A stretch of DNA of 64,000 bases from Arion vulgaris (Eukaryota; Mollusca; Gastropoda; Stylommatophora; Arionidae), in contig CM036755.1 in NCBI GenBank assembly GCA_020796225.1, positions 39,894,306 through 39,958,305 of the forward strand, read 5' to 3'. A program made the translations under genes and the position numbers. Below the pieces are notes generated by a model. It did not search any database. It was not told where the DNA came from and saw only the letters and a program-made list of their open reading frames with translations. Positions within the stretch are counted from its first letter, which is position 1. Each line of letters opens with the position of its first letter. This document shows, one piece after another, positions 43,120 to 53,019 of this stretch.

Positions 43120-43435
43120 GAGAGGGACGATAAAACGTAGGTCACGTGTTCAAGTTGAGTACGTAAAAGAACCATTGGCAGTTCAAAATCGAGAAGAACA
43201 TGATTAACAGTGAATGCCTGGAGAAAATTCATTTTAAAAAAACTTTTACAGACTATTTTCACCGTATTCTAAATTATATCTGGGACAATCCTGGGAAAAC
43301 TGTAACACTCGTTAAATCAACTACGGAGCTCGTGCACTACCACTGAGATCTTCCTGTATAAGAAAGAGATCGAAGCACACAAGGTTACTCACCGAAGTGC
43401 AATGATGATGGTCCTATCAATCAATTAATCCAAAT
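43120..43435 (+). mobile_element. SINE-C, 5'-truncated
   Basis: GGGACGATAAAACGTAGGTC, GAACCATTGGCAGTTCAAAA, ACTACGGAGCTCGTGCAC, ACTGAGATCTTCCTGTATA, CACCGAAGTGCAATGATGAT, ATCAATCA tail. 42899-43119 is AT-rich with no gene. Confidence 0.75.
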
Positions 43436-43439
43436 TTAG

Positions 43440-43740
43440 AGGGATGTTATCTGATATGTGTGTGTATATTTAATATTTGGAAAGATGTTATCTGATATGT
43501 GTGCATATATTTAATATTTGGAAAGATGTTATCTGATATGTGTGCATATATTTAATATTTGGAAAGATGTTATCTGATATGTGTGCGTATATTTAATATT
43601 TGGAAAGATGTTATCTGATATGTGTGCATATATTTAATATTTGGAAAGATGTTATCTGATGTGTGTGTGCGTATATTTAATATTTGGAAAGATGTTATCT
43701 GATATGTGTGTGCGTATATTTAATATTTGGAAAGATGCTA
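43440..43740. repeat. 41-bp tandem array, 7 units
   Basis: The unit is GATGTTATCTGATATGTGTG then CATATATTTAATATTTGGAAA. Variants CATA/CGTA and two-base TG insertions occur in later units. Degenerate TTTAATATTTAGAAGG words precede it at 43060-43110. Confidence 0.85.
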
Positions 43741-43879
43741 GCTTTTGATCTTTAAAGATTGCAGTTTTATTATTTGTTTAATGCCCTCTTAATTACCTTG
43801 TTGTTGTGTTGTTCAAAGATCACTATGTTCGAACCAAAGATAAACCACATATCTTTGTTGGACTGGTTTGAATTCTTGT

Positions 43880-44320
43880 GTGTCAAATTTATGCAGCACC
43901 GCAAAATTGGTAATGTGTTACTGAACACTCTGGACAGACCCATAGGCGCTCAGTCTCCCTCAACAGAAATTGAAAAGTGTTCATATAAATTGCCCCTGTA
44001 ACTCTCTGGTTAAACACACTTCACATTACATCTCAGGCATCCAGTTTTACTTGTACAACGGGTAACTCCAAATTCCTTAAATCGCTGATAAGTTCAACAT
44101 CAATTTTAGTACCCTCATCCAACAAGCGGTCACCAAGAGACCGAAGAACACCCCCCTTGTCCATCCTCAACTCCACGACGATCAATGTTGCTGATGCAAG
44201 CCTGTCCGCTCTTTCAATGACGCAAACAGCACATGCTCAGAACAGTAGATCCACACGATGATTCTAGAGGTTAAAAACTTCAATAGAAGACAATAAAAAA
44301 ATTTACAGAGCTTAAGGAAA
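43880..44320 (-). mobile_element. I-like LINE C-terminus
   Basis: Inverted copy of 13335-13740: GCAAGCCTGTCCGCTCT (RADRLA), ACAAGCGGTCACCAAGAGAC, CGTTGTACAAGTAAAACTGG-type tail and RPIGAQSP-like end. Multiple frameshifts. Confidence 0.7.
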
Positions 44321-44404
44321 CTCTTCAGCACTGGAAATAAAGGGCAACAATAGAAGTTTCAAATAGTATTTTTAATCAATTATAAATAAAACACATAGAC
44401 TTCT

Positions 44405-44580
44405 TCTTCTGCGTTCTCACTAGAGTGGGACCTCTGAAGTCAGAGAAGACTCGCCTGAATGGCGAGGGACACTGATGCTAGGAAAGCAATAATTCACGCA
44501 AAAATCAGACAGAAACGCCATACTGGACGCACTGACTACGCTTGAACTCATACCGGACGGATGAGAAGAACAAGAAGAAG
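44405..44580 (+). mobile_element. SINE-H
   Basis: CTCTGAAGTCAGAGAAGACT, CGCCTGAATGGCGAGGGACA, TTCACGCAAAAATCAGACAG, CGCTTGAACTCATACCGG, (GAA)n-type tail. Copies at 48215 and 56300. Confidence 0.65.
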
Positions 44581-44581
44581 A

Positions 44582-44866
44582 CTAGATTGTGAGCTTAGTC
44601 TGCCTCAGATTGTCAGCCACGCTAAATAGATTGTCTTGGACGCTGGTGTAAGTGGGCAACCTCTTGCTTCTCAGGTCTGCATATTGGAGACAGTTCTGTA
44701 GGATATGTTCTGTTGTCATGCTGACCAAGCCACAGGAGCACAGGTCGTTGGTGCGTATCTTGAATTTAGTGTATAGGTGGTGTCTCATTCTATTGTGACC
44801 CATCCGGAGGCGAAGTATGACAGTCTGACAGTCTGGGCCCTTCTGGACAGTTGGTAATTCCATCAT
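44582..44866 (-). mobile_element. LINE ORF2 C-terminal zinc-knuckle segment
   Basis: One open 94-codon frame: VILRLRMGHNRMRHHLYTKF, NDLCSCGLVSMTTEHILQNC, TSVQDNLFSVADNLRQT. The C.CG...EH.L..C motif after an 'FRLRTGHNRL..HLY' block is the usual end of RNase H-containing LINE ORF2s. The frame is intact but only the tail is present. Confidence 0.75.
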
Positions 44867-45229
44867 CCTTGTTAAAACACATAGACGAAGGATATACGGT
44901 CAACTTCATCAACTGTTCTTGAAGTTAATTTAGATTCAAGTATTTACATATCAAGGTCAAAATGTGATTGTGCCAGAACATATCCTTAACTGATACCGGC
45001 TGGTCTAATCTATGGACGATCTAATGTATCGATGCTGACGATGTTTGATGTAATATCGATCTGGTTATTTAGTTTATTGCGTGTACGGTGTTTGTCACGC
45101 GAAAGGTGTCACACTCGTATTGGGTTACTTCAAAACATAAAGTTTTCTCATTCATTACTTGACAGAAGCCTAACATATTTGAAAGTCATTAGATAGAAAG
45201 ATTGCAATTTGAGATATATTGTACTGGTG
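44867..45229. other. No recognised feature
   Basis: AT-rich intronic-type spacer. An acceptor-like TTACTTGACAG at about 45160 has no matching donor in an open frame. Confidence 0.4.
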
Positions 45230-45480
45230 GTCACACGTATGGTGCTGGGGCCCTCAAGTGAAGCAAAGAATAGTACCACTGCGACCTACAAGGCATATCG
45301 TAAGAAGCGACTGATGTAGGACCTAGGGAAGCTGCCCTAGTGAATAAAAACATCGCAGAAATCGGATGTGCTAGCCTACTTGTAGGCGCATAACTGGCAC
45401 AACGTAATTCGCTCTTAGGCTCAGATCACATACAAATCACACAGAGTGGTTGACAAGTGGTCGATATGGAGCTTTCGAAG
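45230..45480 (+). mobile_element. SINE-B
   Basis: GTGAAGCAAAGAATAGTACC, ACAAGGCATATCGTAAGAAG, GTGAATAAAAACATCGCAG, GCTCAGATCACATACAAATC, TGGTCGATATGGAGC, short GAA tail. Confidence 0.75.
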
Positions 45481-45484
45481 AAAA

Positions 45485-46735
45485 AGAAAAGAATGCACGT
45501 GTAGATTTAGAATTGGAAGTGAAAAGACAAATGATAAAAATTATTTTTCTATCAATACTTTGTTGCCAGTGTCAAACTTGGTCTATGACAGCAACACACC
45601 ACAGAAAGCTCACCACATGTGAAATGAAATGCTTGAGGAAAGCAGTTAGAGTCACCAGGAAAGACAGACTACGAAATTAGGACATCAGAAGCAGAGTGGG
45701 CATAACTTCAGGCATCGAATACATCGAAAGACAACAAATGCAGTAGTTTGGACATTTAATGAGAATGAAATACAACCAACCACCAATAACAGCATACAAT
45801 AAAAAGTGATCAGGTACTAGAGCTAAGGGAAGACCAAAAAGATGGATAGACAATATCAAGACCACACTACATAAACACGGATATAACACAACAAGAGTGA
45901 CTCATCTCGCACTGGAACGCAAATTAAAGCTCCCACCCAACACGTAACGACAAGAGTGACTCATCTCGCACTGGAACGCAAATTAAAGCTGCCATCCAAC
46001 ACGTAACGACAAGAGTGACTCATCTGGCACTGGAACGCAAATTAAAGCTCCCACCAACACGTAACGACAAGAGTGACTAAATCCCTCATAAACTGGAAAA
46101 CGCAAATTCAAATGTACCATCCAACACTAACAGACAAGAGTGCTATCGCACTGAATCTTCCCCAACATTACAGCTCCCTATCCAACACGAACGACAAGAA
46201 CGTGACTGATGCTCGCACTGGAACGAAAACTTGAAACTGCATCCAACACGTAACGACAAGAGTGACTCATCTGGCACTGGAACGCAAATTAAAGCTCCCA
46301 CCCAACACGTAACGACAAGAGTGACTCATCTGGCACTGGAACGCAAATTAAAGCTCCCACCCAACACGTAACGACAAGAGTGACTCATCTGGCACTGGAA
46401 CGCAAATTAAAGCTCCCATCCAACACGTAACGACAAGAGTGACTCATCTGGCACTGGAACGCAAATTAAAGCTGCCACCCAACACGTAACGACAAGAGTG
46501 ACTCATCTGGCACTGGAACGCAAATTAAAGCTCCCATCCAACACGTAACGACAAGAGTGACTCATCTGGCACTGGAACGCAAATTAAAGCTGCCACCCAA
46601 CACGTAACGACAAGAGTGACTCATCTGGCACTGGAACGCAAATTAAAGCTCCCATCCAACACGTAACGACAAGAGTGGATAACCAATACCATCATCAATC
46701 TGGGGAAAGACAATAGTAAATTTAGAAATTCAATA
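45485..46735 (+). mobile_element. RTE-like LINE C-terminus with an internal 59-bp array
   Basis: Frames: LCCQCQTWSMTATHHRKLTT, CEMKCLRKAVRVTRKDRLRN, IEYIERQQMQ, FGHLMRMKYNQPPITAYN, RWIDNIKTTLHKHGYN, TRVTHLALERKLKLPPNT. The last block is tandemly repeated (45886-46680). Then RVDNQYHHQSGERQ and TAG complete the ORF end. There is no RT core, so it is 5'-truncated. Confidence 0.85.
45886..46680. repeat. 59-bp array, about 13 units, from LINE coding DNA
   Basis: The unit is ACGTAACGACAAGAGTGACT, CATCTGGCACTGGAACGCAA, ATTAAAGCTCCCATCCAAC. The plus frame encodes VTHLALERKLKLP, but 59 is not a multiple of three. Units at 46075-46245 are scrambled by many small indels while both sides are clean. Confidence 0.9.
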
Positions 46736-46749
46736 TGTCACCATGAACA

Positions 46750-47255
46750 CTAAAAGGCAGAGCGCTGATCAACATAATCTTTCTCCCAACATTATGCTAG
46801 CAGTGCCAAACCTGGACACTAACATCGAACGATAGAAGAAAACTAGTCACGACAGAGATGAAGTGTCTACGCAGAATGCTGAGAATTACGAGAAGAGACC
46901 GGTTGAGAAACGAAGACATCAGGAAAAATGTTGGCGCGACATCAGTACTGAACTTTATCAAGAAACAACAAATTAAATGATTCGGCTACATAAGCAGATT
47001 ACCAACAGACAGTGCGCCCAAACGAGCAATGTTACTCCGATACAGTGGATATAAGTTGTCGATACTCCGATACAGTGGATACAAGTTGTGGATACTCCGA
47101 TACAGTGGATACAAATCAATAGGCCATCCCCGCCTCAGGTGGACCTCAGAAATAACAGTAACGGTGAAGTACACTATTTATGAAGTGCTCAGAGAAGCCC
47201 GTTCTATAAATCGCTTCTTATCCTGGCGTTGTGATGTAAAATAGAATTAGATGTA
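46750..47255 (+). mobile_element. LINE C-terminus with a 30-bp coding triplicate
   Basis: Like 1627-2185: TTATGCTAGCAGTGCCAAAC, CTACGCAGAATGCTGAGAAT, FIKKQQIK-type segment, then CTCCGATACAGTGGATAYAA three times (47036-47115; LRYSGYK repeats), then IGHPRLRWTSE and the ACACTATTTATGAAG tail. Confidence 0.75.
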
Positions 47256-47589
47256 CTTGAAAAAAGCATTCAGCACTGCCAAAACAGACATAATGACAAA
47301 CACAAAATGTCAGGAACATTTTAGAAAACATCTGCAATATTCTGCTTCTTCCGATATCGGTTTTGAACAACACTTTTTGGCCTTTCTTTGTGACCATTAT
47401 TTGATTTGATCCAAAGAGCGGGCTTAAATTGGTACAGCTTCAGCAGAACAGCTGCAATTTTTGGACCAACAAATCATGGTTATCTGCAGCTGCCTTATGC
47501 AGTAATGTATGAGCGTCTGCTGGCTTCTGTTGTGACTGCTGTTTTTCTTTCGACACGAATTGCAAAATGCAAGTGATAAACGGAATCAT
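47256..47589. other. Unassigned; possible minus-strand coding remnant
   Basis: The minus strand reads KPADAHTLLHKAAADNHDLL then VQKLQLFC and a stop, within a 68-codon frame. It has a protein-like texture but no recognisable domain and no good splice sites. Could be transposon debris. Confidence 0.2.
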
Positions 47590-47840
47590 GTTTATTATGA
47601 AATGAAAACCGTGACATATCCTTTTCAAGACTTCACCATTAACCACAGTGAACGAGTCGTCGATTTTCTAGTTACCACTTATACGTTCAGTAGTGTGTCA
47701 TTGTTTCTTTAACGGTGAGATCTATTTTTACCGTTCGTTTCCACTGAAAAAATTGGCTTGGCTCGCTGCGGTGTTTGAACCAGGTACGCTTGGGTTGTGA
47801 TCAAGCTCACTACCTCCTGAGCTACAGACGTCCATTATGA
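47590..47840 (-). mobile_element. SINE-A, inverted
   Basis: GAGTCGTCGATTTTCTAGTT, CACTTATACGTTCAGTAG, then inverted B-box (GTTTGAACCAGG) and A-box (GAGCTACAGACG). Confidence 0.75.
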
Positions 47841-47939
47841 GGACAGTAAAATTAATGTTGAATCTATCAAGAGATGAAAGGAGCTTGAACTTACGAGTTG
47901 TACAAGTAGAAATGAATGCCTGGAGGCTGAGTGATGAGT

Positions 47940-48214
47940 ATGTCAATCACTAAAACCATCAATATCTGCTGGGGTAGACTGAGCACCTATGTGTCTGTAC
48001 GGAGTACTATGACGTCGGTTCAGTAACCACTAACCAATCTTTATGTGTTTTTTTTAGTTTCTTCTTCATTACTACTTTTTCTAGAAGTTTTTTACTGTAA
48101 ATTTATTTCCCATGAAATCGGACCTATGCTTCTGTATAACCATATCTCTTATCTGTATTGATTATGTTTCCGCCCCATGCAACCAATGCTGAGTATATGT
48201 TACATTTAACACTT
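47940..48214. other. I-like LINE scrap and spacer
   Basis: 47965-48030 (GACTGAGCACCTATGTGTCT, GTACGGAGTACTATGACGTC) is a short I-like LINE end. The rest is AT-rich with no feature. Confidence 0.4.
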
Positions 48215-48350
48215 CTGAAGTAGGAGAAGGCCCACCTGTATGGCGAGGAAACCAATAAAACACTAAGCAGGCTTTCACGCAAAAATCAATCAGAAGCGCC
48301 ACACCAGACGCCATGGCTACGCCTGAATTCATAGCGGGCGATACAGAAGA
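48215..48350 (+). mobile_element. SINE-H copy
   Basis: TCTGAAGTAGGAGAAGGCCC, ATGGCGAGGAAACC, CACGCAAAAATCAATCAGAA, GCCTGAATTCATAGCGGGCG, short GAAGAAG tail. Confidence 0.65.
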
Positions 48351-48448
48351 AGTAGTTCCGTTTAATTACTCTTTGCGTGTTTGTTAATACTTTGAATTTC
48401 AACATTTTGTAGTTATGTTTAATATATACTAAGTTTGCGTGTCTACAG

Positions 48449-48531
48449 GAAACGGAAAGAGATCTTCGGAACCCAGCTATCTTCACAAAATACTCAGCTC
48501 AAACGACCGAGCACACAACAGAGTCCTACAG
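48449..48531 (+). CDS. Proposed host-gene exon (83 nt)
   Basis: Acceptor TTTGCGTGTCTACAG and donor CTACAG|GTAATA enclose 83 nt that belong to no repeat here. All three frames lack stops. Only the frame NGKRSSEPSYLHKIL then SSNDRAHNRVLQ (two leading bases completing a codon, phase 0 out) remains open when joined to the exon at 51398; the other two hit a stop within the first eleven codons of that exon. The peptide is polar, as in a cytoplasmic linker. No domain recognised. Confidence 0.55.
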
Positions 48532-48574
48532 GTAATAATATGGTTGTAGATTACATTATGTAGGCAGTATTGTT

Positions 48575-48928
48575 GTAGAAGAGTACTTAGAATATCATGG
48601 ATAGAGAAAAGAACAAACTCTTCTGTACTGCAACAGCTTGATATTAAAGAGAGTTGGCTATTAAAGAGCATAAAAATCTAGGAAAATTAAATATTTCGGA
48701 CACATCAAACGACAAGAGTGCCTGGAGAAATTAATTTTGGAAGGAATGGTGCCTGGAAGAAGAACGAGAGGAAGACCTAGAAGACGATGGGACAAGATGT
48801 CATTGACGATCTGAGAATGACTGCCGCTGACGCCGGTCAACTTGCGCAGAACAGAGAGATTTTCAGGAATGCTGTCATGGGAGTCAAGTTCTGGAAGGGA
48901 CAAGCTACTTGATGATGATGATGATGAT
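48575..48928 (+). mobile_element. RTE-like LINE 3' end inserted in the first 29-bp unit
   Basis: Frames: RRVLRISWIEKRTNSSVLQQ, KIKYFGHIKR-type, GRPRRRWDKM, IDDLRMTAADAGQLAQN and SSGRDKLLDDDDDD, ending in (GAT)n. TTGTTGTAGA occurs on both sides, compatible with a target-site duplication but also part of the repeat unit. It is an inverted homologue of 51563-51920. Confidence 0.75.
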
Positions 48929-49255
48929 TGTTGTAGATTACACTATGTAAGTAGTATTGTTGTAGATTACACTATGTAAGCAGTATTATTGTAGATTACA
49001 CTATGTAAGAAGTATTGTTGTAGATTACACTATGTAAGAAGTATTGTTGTAGATTACACAATGTGAACAGTATTGTTGTAGATTACACTATGTAAGCAGT
49101 ATTGTTATAGATTACACTATGTAAGCAGTATTGTTGTAGATTACACTATGTAAGCAGTATTGTTGTAGATTACACTATGTAAGCAGTATTGTTGTAGATT
49201 ACACTATGTAAGCAGTATTGTTATAGATTACACTATGTAAGCAGTATTGTTGTAA
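48929..49255. repeat. 29-bp intronic array, about 11 units
   Basis: The unit is TGTTGTAGATTACACTATGT then AAGCAGTAT. A first, slightly different unit (GGTTGTAGATTACATTATGT) begins 10 bases after the donor of the 48449-48531 exon and is separated from the rest by the LINE. Confidence 0.9.
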
Positions 49256-49261
49256 TAATTA

Positions 49262-49520
49262 GTAAATAAAAATGAAAATCATGGCATAACCTTCACTAGA
49301 CGTCGCCATCAAACACAGTAAACGACTCGTTGATTTTATAGGCACCATTTATACGTTCAGTAGTTTCCCATTGCTTTCTGAGCGGGGATGTATATTTTTA
49401 CTGTTTGTAAAAATTCACGAGAACAAATTTGTTTCAAAACTGCTCGCTGCGGTGTTTGAATCGTGTAATCTTGAGTTGTGAACGATCTTATTGTCGCTGA
49501 GCTACAGACGCCTAGACTTT
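49262..49520 (-). mobile_element. SINE-A, inverted
   Basis: CATGGCATAACCTTCACTAG, GACTCGTTGATTTTATAGGC, CCCATTGCTTTCTGAGCGG, inverted head GAGCTACAGACGCC. Confidence 0.75.
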
Positions 49521-49564
49521 GTGAGCAGTGATTCCACAAGAATTTAAAATTAAATAAAACTGGA

Positions 49565-49840
49565 TAATGCTACTAATAAGAATGAGAAAATTAAAGTATT
49601 TTGGACATATAAATAGGCACGAAGAGTTGGAGAAGACCATTATGAAAGGAGACAACCCGGCACAGAGAAGTTGAGGAAGACCACGGAGAAGATGGATTTA
49701 GGATGTAACTGATGATTAGAGCATGACGGCTGTAAGACGAGACATCAGGCCTATGAGAGAGAGAAAGATAGAGAGAGAGAAATTGCAAAGGACTGTTAGG
49801 GTGGCAACGTTCTGCTTAGGACAAGATATTTAATGGCAGT
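49565..49840 (+). mobile_element. RTE-like LINE 3' end
   Basis: Frame: RMRKLKYFGHINRHEELEKT, IMKGDNPAQRS, GRPRRRWI, then a decayed VRVATFCLGQDI tail. Same family as 15920-16260. Confidence 0.75.
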
Positions 49841-50102
49841 CTCTCATTCTCCTCTTCTTCTTTGCGTTCGTTCTTTACGACCAATTTTAATCAATCTTTG
49901 TGATTTGTTTGATCTTTGCCAAGAACGTGTATACGTTGCATATTGGTTTGGTAGGCCTCTAAACGCATAGACTTCTACACGCTTAGGACACATGCATTCG
50001 ATTTCATCCAAACCTCCTTAGTCGCCTCTTACGACATGCATGGCAGGTAACAGTGGTTCTATTCTTTACACCCAAAATTTGGGCCCCGGTAACTACTCGG
50101 GC
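49841..50102 (-). mobile_element. SINE-E with 13-bp TSD
   Basis: Inverted GAA-type tail at left (TCCTCTTCTTCTTTGCG), CGCCTCTTACGACATGCATG core, CTACTCGGGC end. Flanks ATTTAATGGCAGT (49828-49840) and ATTTAATGATAGT (50103-50115) differ at two positions. Confidence 0.8.
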
Positions 50103-50189
50103 ATTTAATGATAGTGATTAGTGAAGATCATCATCACAGCACTCAGGATATTTACATATTTGTTCCGATCTCCTCCCCAATATCTTTAC

Positions 50190-50480
50190 CAGCGTATAAC
50201 TTCGTCTTCTTCTTTTTCTTCCTCCAACGCTCTATACCGACCACTTGTTAACCACTCTGTGCGATTTGTATGTGATCTGAGCCTAAGAGCGATTGCACGT
50301 TGTGTCATTTATGCGCCTACAAGTAGGTCAGCAAATCCGATTTCTGCAACGCTTTTTATTTACTAACGTAGCTTACCTAGGCTTCTACATCAGTCGCCTC
50401 TTACGACATGCCCTGTAGGTTCAAGCGGTACTCTTCTTTGCTTCCCTTGAGGGCACCGGCATCATACAGGCGCAGCATAT
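50190..50480 (-). mobile_element. SINE-B, inverted
   Basis: TTCTTCTTTTTCTTCC tail, CGACCACTTGTTAACCACTC, TACAAGTAGGTCAGCAAATC, CGCCTCTTACGACATGCCCT, GCACCGGCATCATACAGGCG. Confidence 0.8.
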
Positions 50481-50499
50481 AACAACTAATAAGACCCGT

Positions 50500-50765
50500 T
50501 AGTTGCTGATTAATCAAATGTCTGGAGTCTCTATCAAAATGTTCGTGTTATGCTGTTTCCATTGTCACTCCACCATCTCCTTCTCTCTGCATAAGGATGT
50601 AGTAGATTTATCAATGTTTTCAAAGTCATCTATACGATCTGCTTCCATTACGGCATTGATGATGTCTGCACTATCTATTGACTACACATCCTCGACCACT
50701 GCTGTGTCAGCCAGGTGAGCTGCGCGCTCATTGTCTTTTACTACCGCTTGCCCTAGTATAGAGAT
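50500..50765 (-). mobile_element. I-like LINE RNase H C-terminal scrap
   Basis: The minus strand reads VKDNERAAHLADTAVVEDV then DSADIINAVMEADR. NERAAHLA corresponds to NERADRLA with the catalytic Asp lost. Decayed. Confidence 0.6.
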
Positions 50766-51240
50766 CATCCTAATCATCAAATATCTTGTCCTGAGCAGAA
50801 CTTTGACCCCTCCCCCTTCCTCCAACAGTCCTTCGGAATTTCTCTCTCATAGGCCAGATGTTCCGCCGTTGCAGCCGTCATGTTCAAACCATCTTCTCCG
50901 TGGTCTACTTATTCTCCTCTTTGCCGGTATGCCTCCTTCTATGATGGTCTCCAGCTTTTCTTGTCTCTTTATATATGTCCAATATACCTCAATTTTCTAT
51001 TTCCTATTTACAACGTTAGCTAGTTTTCTTTGATTTTGAGTTATTTATGGATAGGTTTATTTGTTCTCTTCTTTGTCCATGGTATACCGATGACTCTCCT
51101 GTAACACTGATATGTTTTTCTACTACCTTGTTAAATGTCCATGCTTCACACCCATACGTTGCCACTGGAAATATGCATGCTCTAAATATTCTGATCTTTA
51201 TTTTCCTATCAGTTTCCTTCCCTACTGTTTTATAATACAT
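50765..51240 (-). mobile_element. RTE-like LINE ORF2 C-terminus
   Basis: Minus frames: KIKIRIFRACIFPVATYGCE, AWTFNKVVEKHI, VETIIEGGIPAKRR, SRPRRRWFEHDG, GQDI. The 'LYGCEAWT' block after RT and the 'RPRRRW' tail are typical. Confidence 0.8.
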
Positions 51241-51397
51241 ATTTATAGAAATACATATTTTAAATAATTTGTTGATCAGCTATACCAGCGACGGTCACAT
51301 ACTTTGTCCGTGATCCTCAAATCTGAAACACTTTTGTAACAAATTGTCTACAATAATTTTGTTACAGTCAATCTTATCTAAATATCTTTCATTGCAG

Positions 51398-51556
51398 AAT
51401 GAAAATTCCGAACCGTCAGAGGAGGACTTAAATGTTTCAGCAATACAGTTTGATGTCGAAGATGTTAAGGATGCTGAAGGAGATGATGGCAATCACAGAC
51501 AGCTTGCTCGAATAACTTCAGAAATACAAGATTTTAGGAGATATCTTCGAGCATTG
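51398..51556 (+). CDS. Proposed host-gene exon (159 nt, 53 codons)
   Basis: Acceptor ATATCTTTCATTGCAG and donor GCATTG|GTTAGT enclose one open frame, phase 0 at both ends. It reads NENSEPSEEDLNVSAIQF, DVEDVKDAEGDDGNH, then RQLARITSEIQDFRRYLRAL. The first two thirds are acidic and probably disordered. The last third is an amphipathic helix. This acidic-linker plus helix layout resembles the cytoplasmic loop before the last membrane helix of nicotinic-type Cys-loop receptors (compare an LA.I..E.....R pattern), but similarity is too slight to name it. It matches no transposon in the window. Confidence 0.6.
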
Positions 51557-51562
51557 GTTAGT

Positions 51563-51920
51563 CACTCATCCTCATTATCATCAAGTAGTTTGTCCCTTCC
51601 GGAACTTTGCTCCCAGGATAGCGATCCTGAAAACTCGTTATTCTTTGCAAGTTGGCCGTCGTCAGCAGCAGTCATTCTCAGATCGTCAATGACATTTTGC
51701 ACACATCGTCTTCTAAGTCTTCCTCTCATTAGTCTTCCAGACATCATTCCCTCCAAACTTATCTTCTCTATGCACTAATGTCGTTTGATGTGTCCGAAAT
51801 ATTTAATTTTCCTTGATTTTATGTTCTTTAATATCAAACTGTTGCAGAACAAAAGCATTTGTTCTTTTTTTTGTTTTTGTTTTTGTCCATGATATTCTAA
51901 GTACTCTTCTGTAGCATTTG
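51563..51920 (-). mobile_element. RTE-like LINE 3' end starting next to a splice donor
   Basis: Minus: KIKYFGHIKRH, IEKISLEGMMSGRLMRGRLR, RRCVQNVIDDLRMTAADDGQ, SSGRDKLLDDNEDE. Its GAT-type tail (inverted CATCCTCATTATCATC) begins about 6 bp after the GT donor at 51557. Confidence 0.8.
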
Positions 51921-52369
51921 TATTCAAAGGCATTAAGAGGTTTAACTCCGAAAAAAATAATTTTCTTTATTAAGTAAGTTAGATCAATTATTTTATAATG
52001 GACATGTTAAACTATGAATGTAGATCTAGGTTTTCCGACACAAAAAAATGGAAAAAATGATTTTGAGAAGACTCAATTTTAAACTTGGAATTTAATAGAA
52101 AAAAAGTTGGAATTTGACGTTTCTTATTAATGTTGTAATGCTAATGATCAACTAAGTTGATTCTGAAAACACTGTGACAGGTCTAGTAAGTTCGGGCAAG
52201 GAGTCTTTTTTCATTCCTCGTGGTATATAAGGTAAAACGGTGTTAGACCGGTACTTTTCATTGACCGTCGGCACACGATGAATGATGTGGTGAACATTCA
52301 AAAAAAAAACCATGCCCGTAGTCTTTTCAGACCTTGAAGTATAAAGTGTATGTCAATTCACATTTCTAT
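51921..52369. other. No recognised feature
   Basis: AT-rich intronic-type spacer with A-runs. Confidence 0.4.
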
Positions 52370-52740
52370 TTCCTAGTGAGTAGGGGATAGGCGGGCCAAT
52401 TCCTGCCCTCACGTGTGAAATGTTGAGTGTGAGATTGCACCCACACCTCCCTGGTGTCCGAGTCGATAATTACGCGTTTTGCTAATCCGTGCTACCTAGT
52501 CAGTCGACAGTGGTTTAATTTATTGTTTGCTTGCTAATCCGTACAACCCTAGTCAGTCGACAGTGGTTTAATTTATTGTTTGTTTGCTAATCCGTGCTAC
52601 CTAGTCAGTCGACAGTGGTTTAATTTATTGTTTGCTTGCTAATCCGTACAACCCTAGTCAGTCGACAATGGTTTAATTTATTGATTGTTTGCTAATCCGT
52701 GCTACCCTAGTCAGTCGACAGTGGCTTAATTTATTGTTTG
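52370..52740. repeat. tRNA-like SINE fragment amplified as a roughly 54-bp array
   Basis: 52370-52500 is an inverted SINE related to 35285 (TGGTGTCCGAGTCGATAATT, GGGGATAGGCGGGCC). Its end, GCTAATCCGTGCTACCTAGT, CAGTCGACAGTGGTTTAATT, TATTGTTTGCTT, recurs four to five times (52479-52742). Confidence 0.75.
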
Positions 52741-52754
52741 CTTTTAGAATCTTG

Positions 52755-52758
52755 AAGA

Positions 52759-52813
<55 letters not shown>

Positions 52814-52880
52814 CTATCATCACCGCACTTCTGTGAATAATCATGTGTGCTCTGATCTCTTTCTTACACATGAACTAACT
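52755..52880 (-). mobile_element. SINE-C tail fragment
   Basis: (TTGA)n for about 50 bp, then AACTATCATCACCGCACTTC, TGTGTGCTCTGATCTCTTTC, TTACACA. Confidence 0.75.
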
Positions 52881-53019
52881 AACAGTGCCAAAAGTAACAC
52901 ACACTATTGGATAATGAATTATGAAAGGTGGATGTGGATGGTGGATGCGAATGGTGGATGGATGGTTGTATATAGATGGTGGTGTTTAGGGGTGGATGGG
53001 TGGGATAAAATGGTCTAAA

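Noticed and set aside
47440..47646. Minus frame with TLLHKAAADNHDLLVQ resembling an ankyrin-type start
   Set aside because: Too short, lacks the full ankyrin pattern and splice sites, and ends in a stop; kept only as an unassigned segment.
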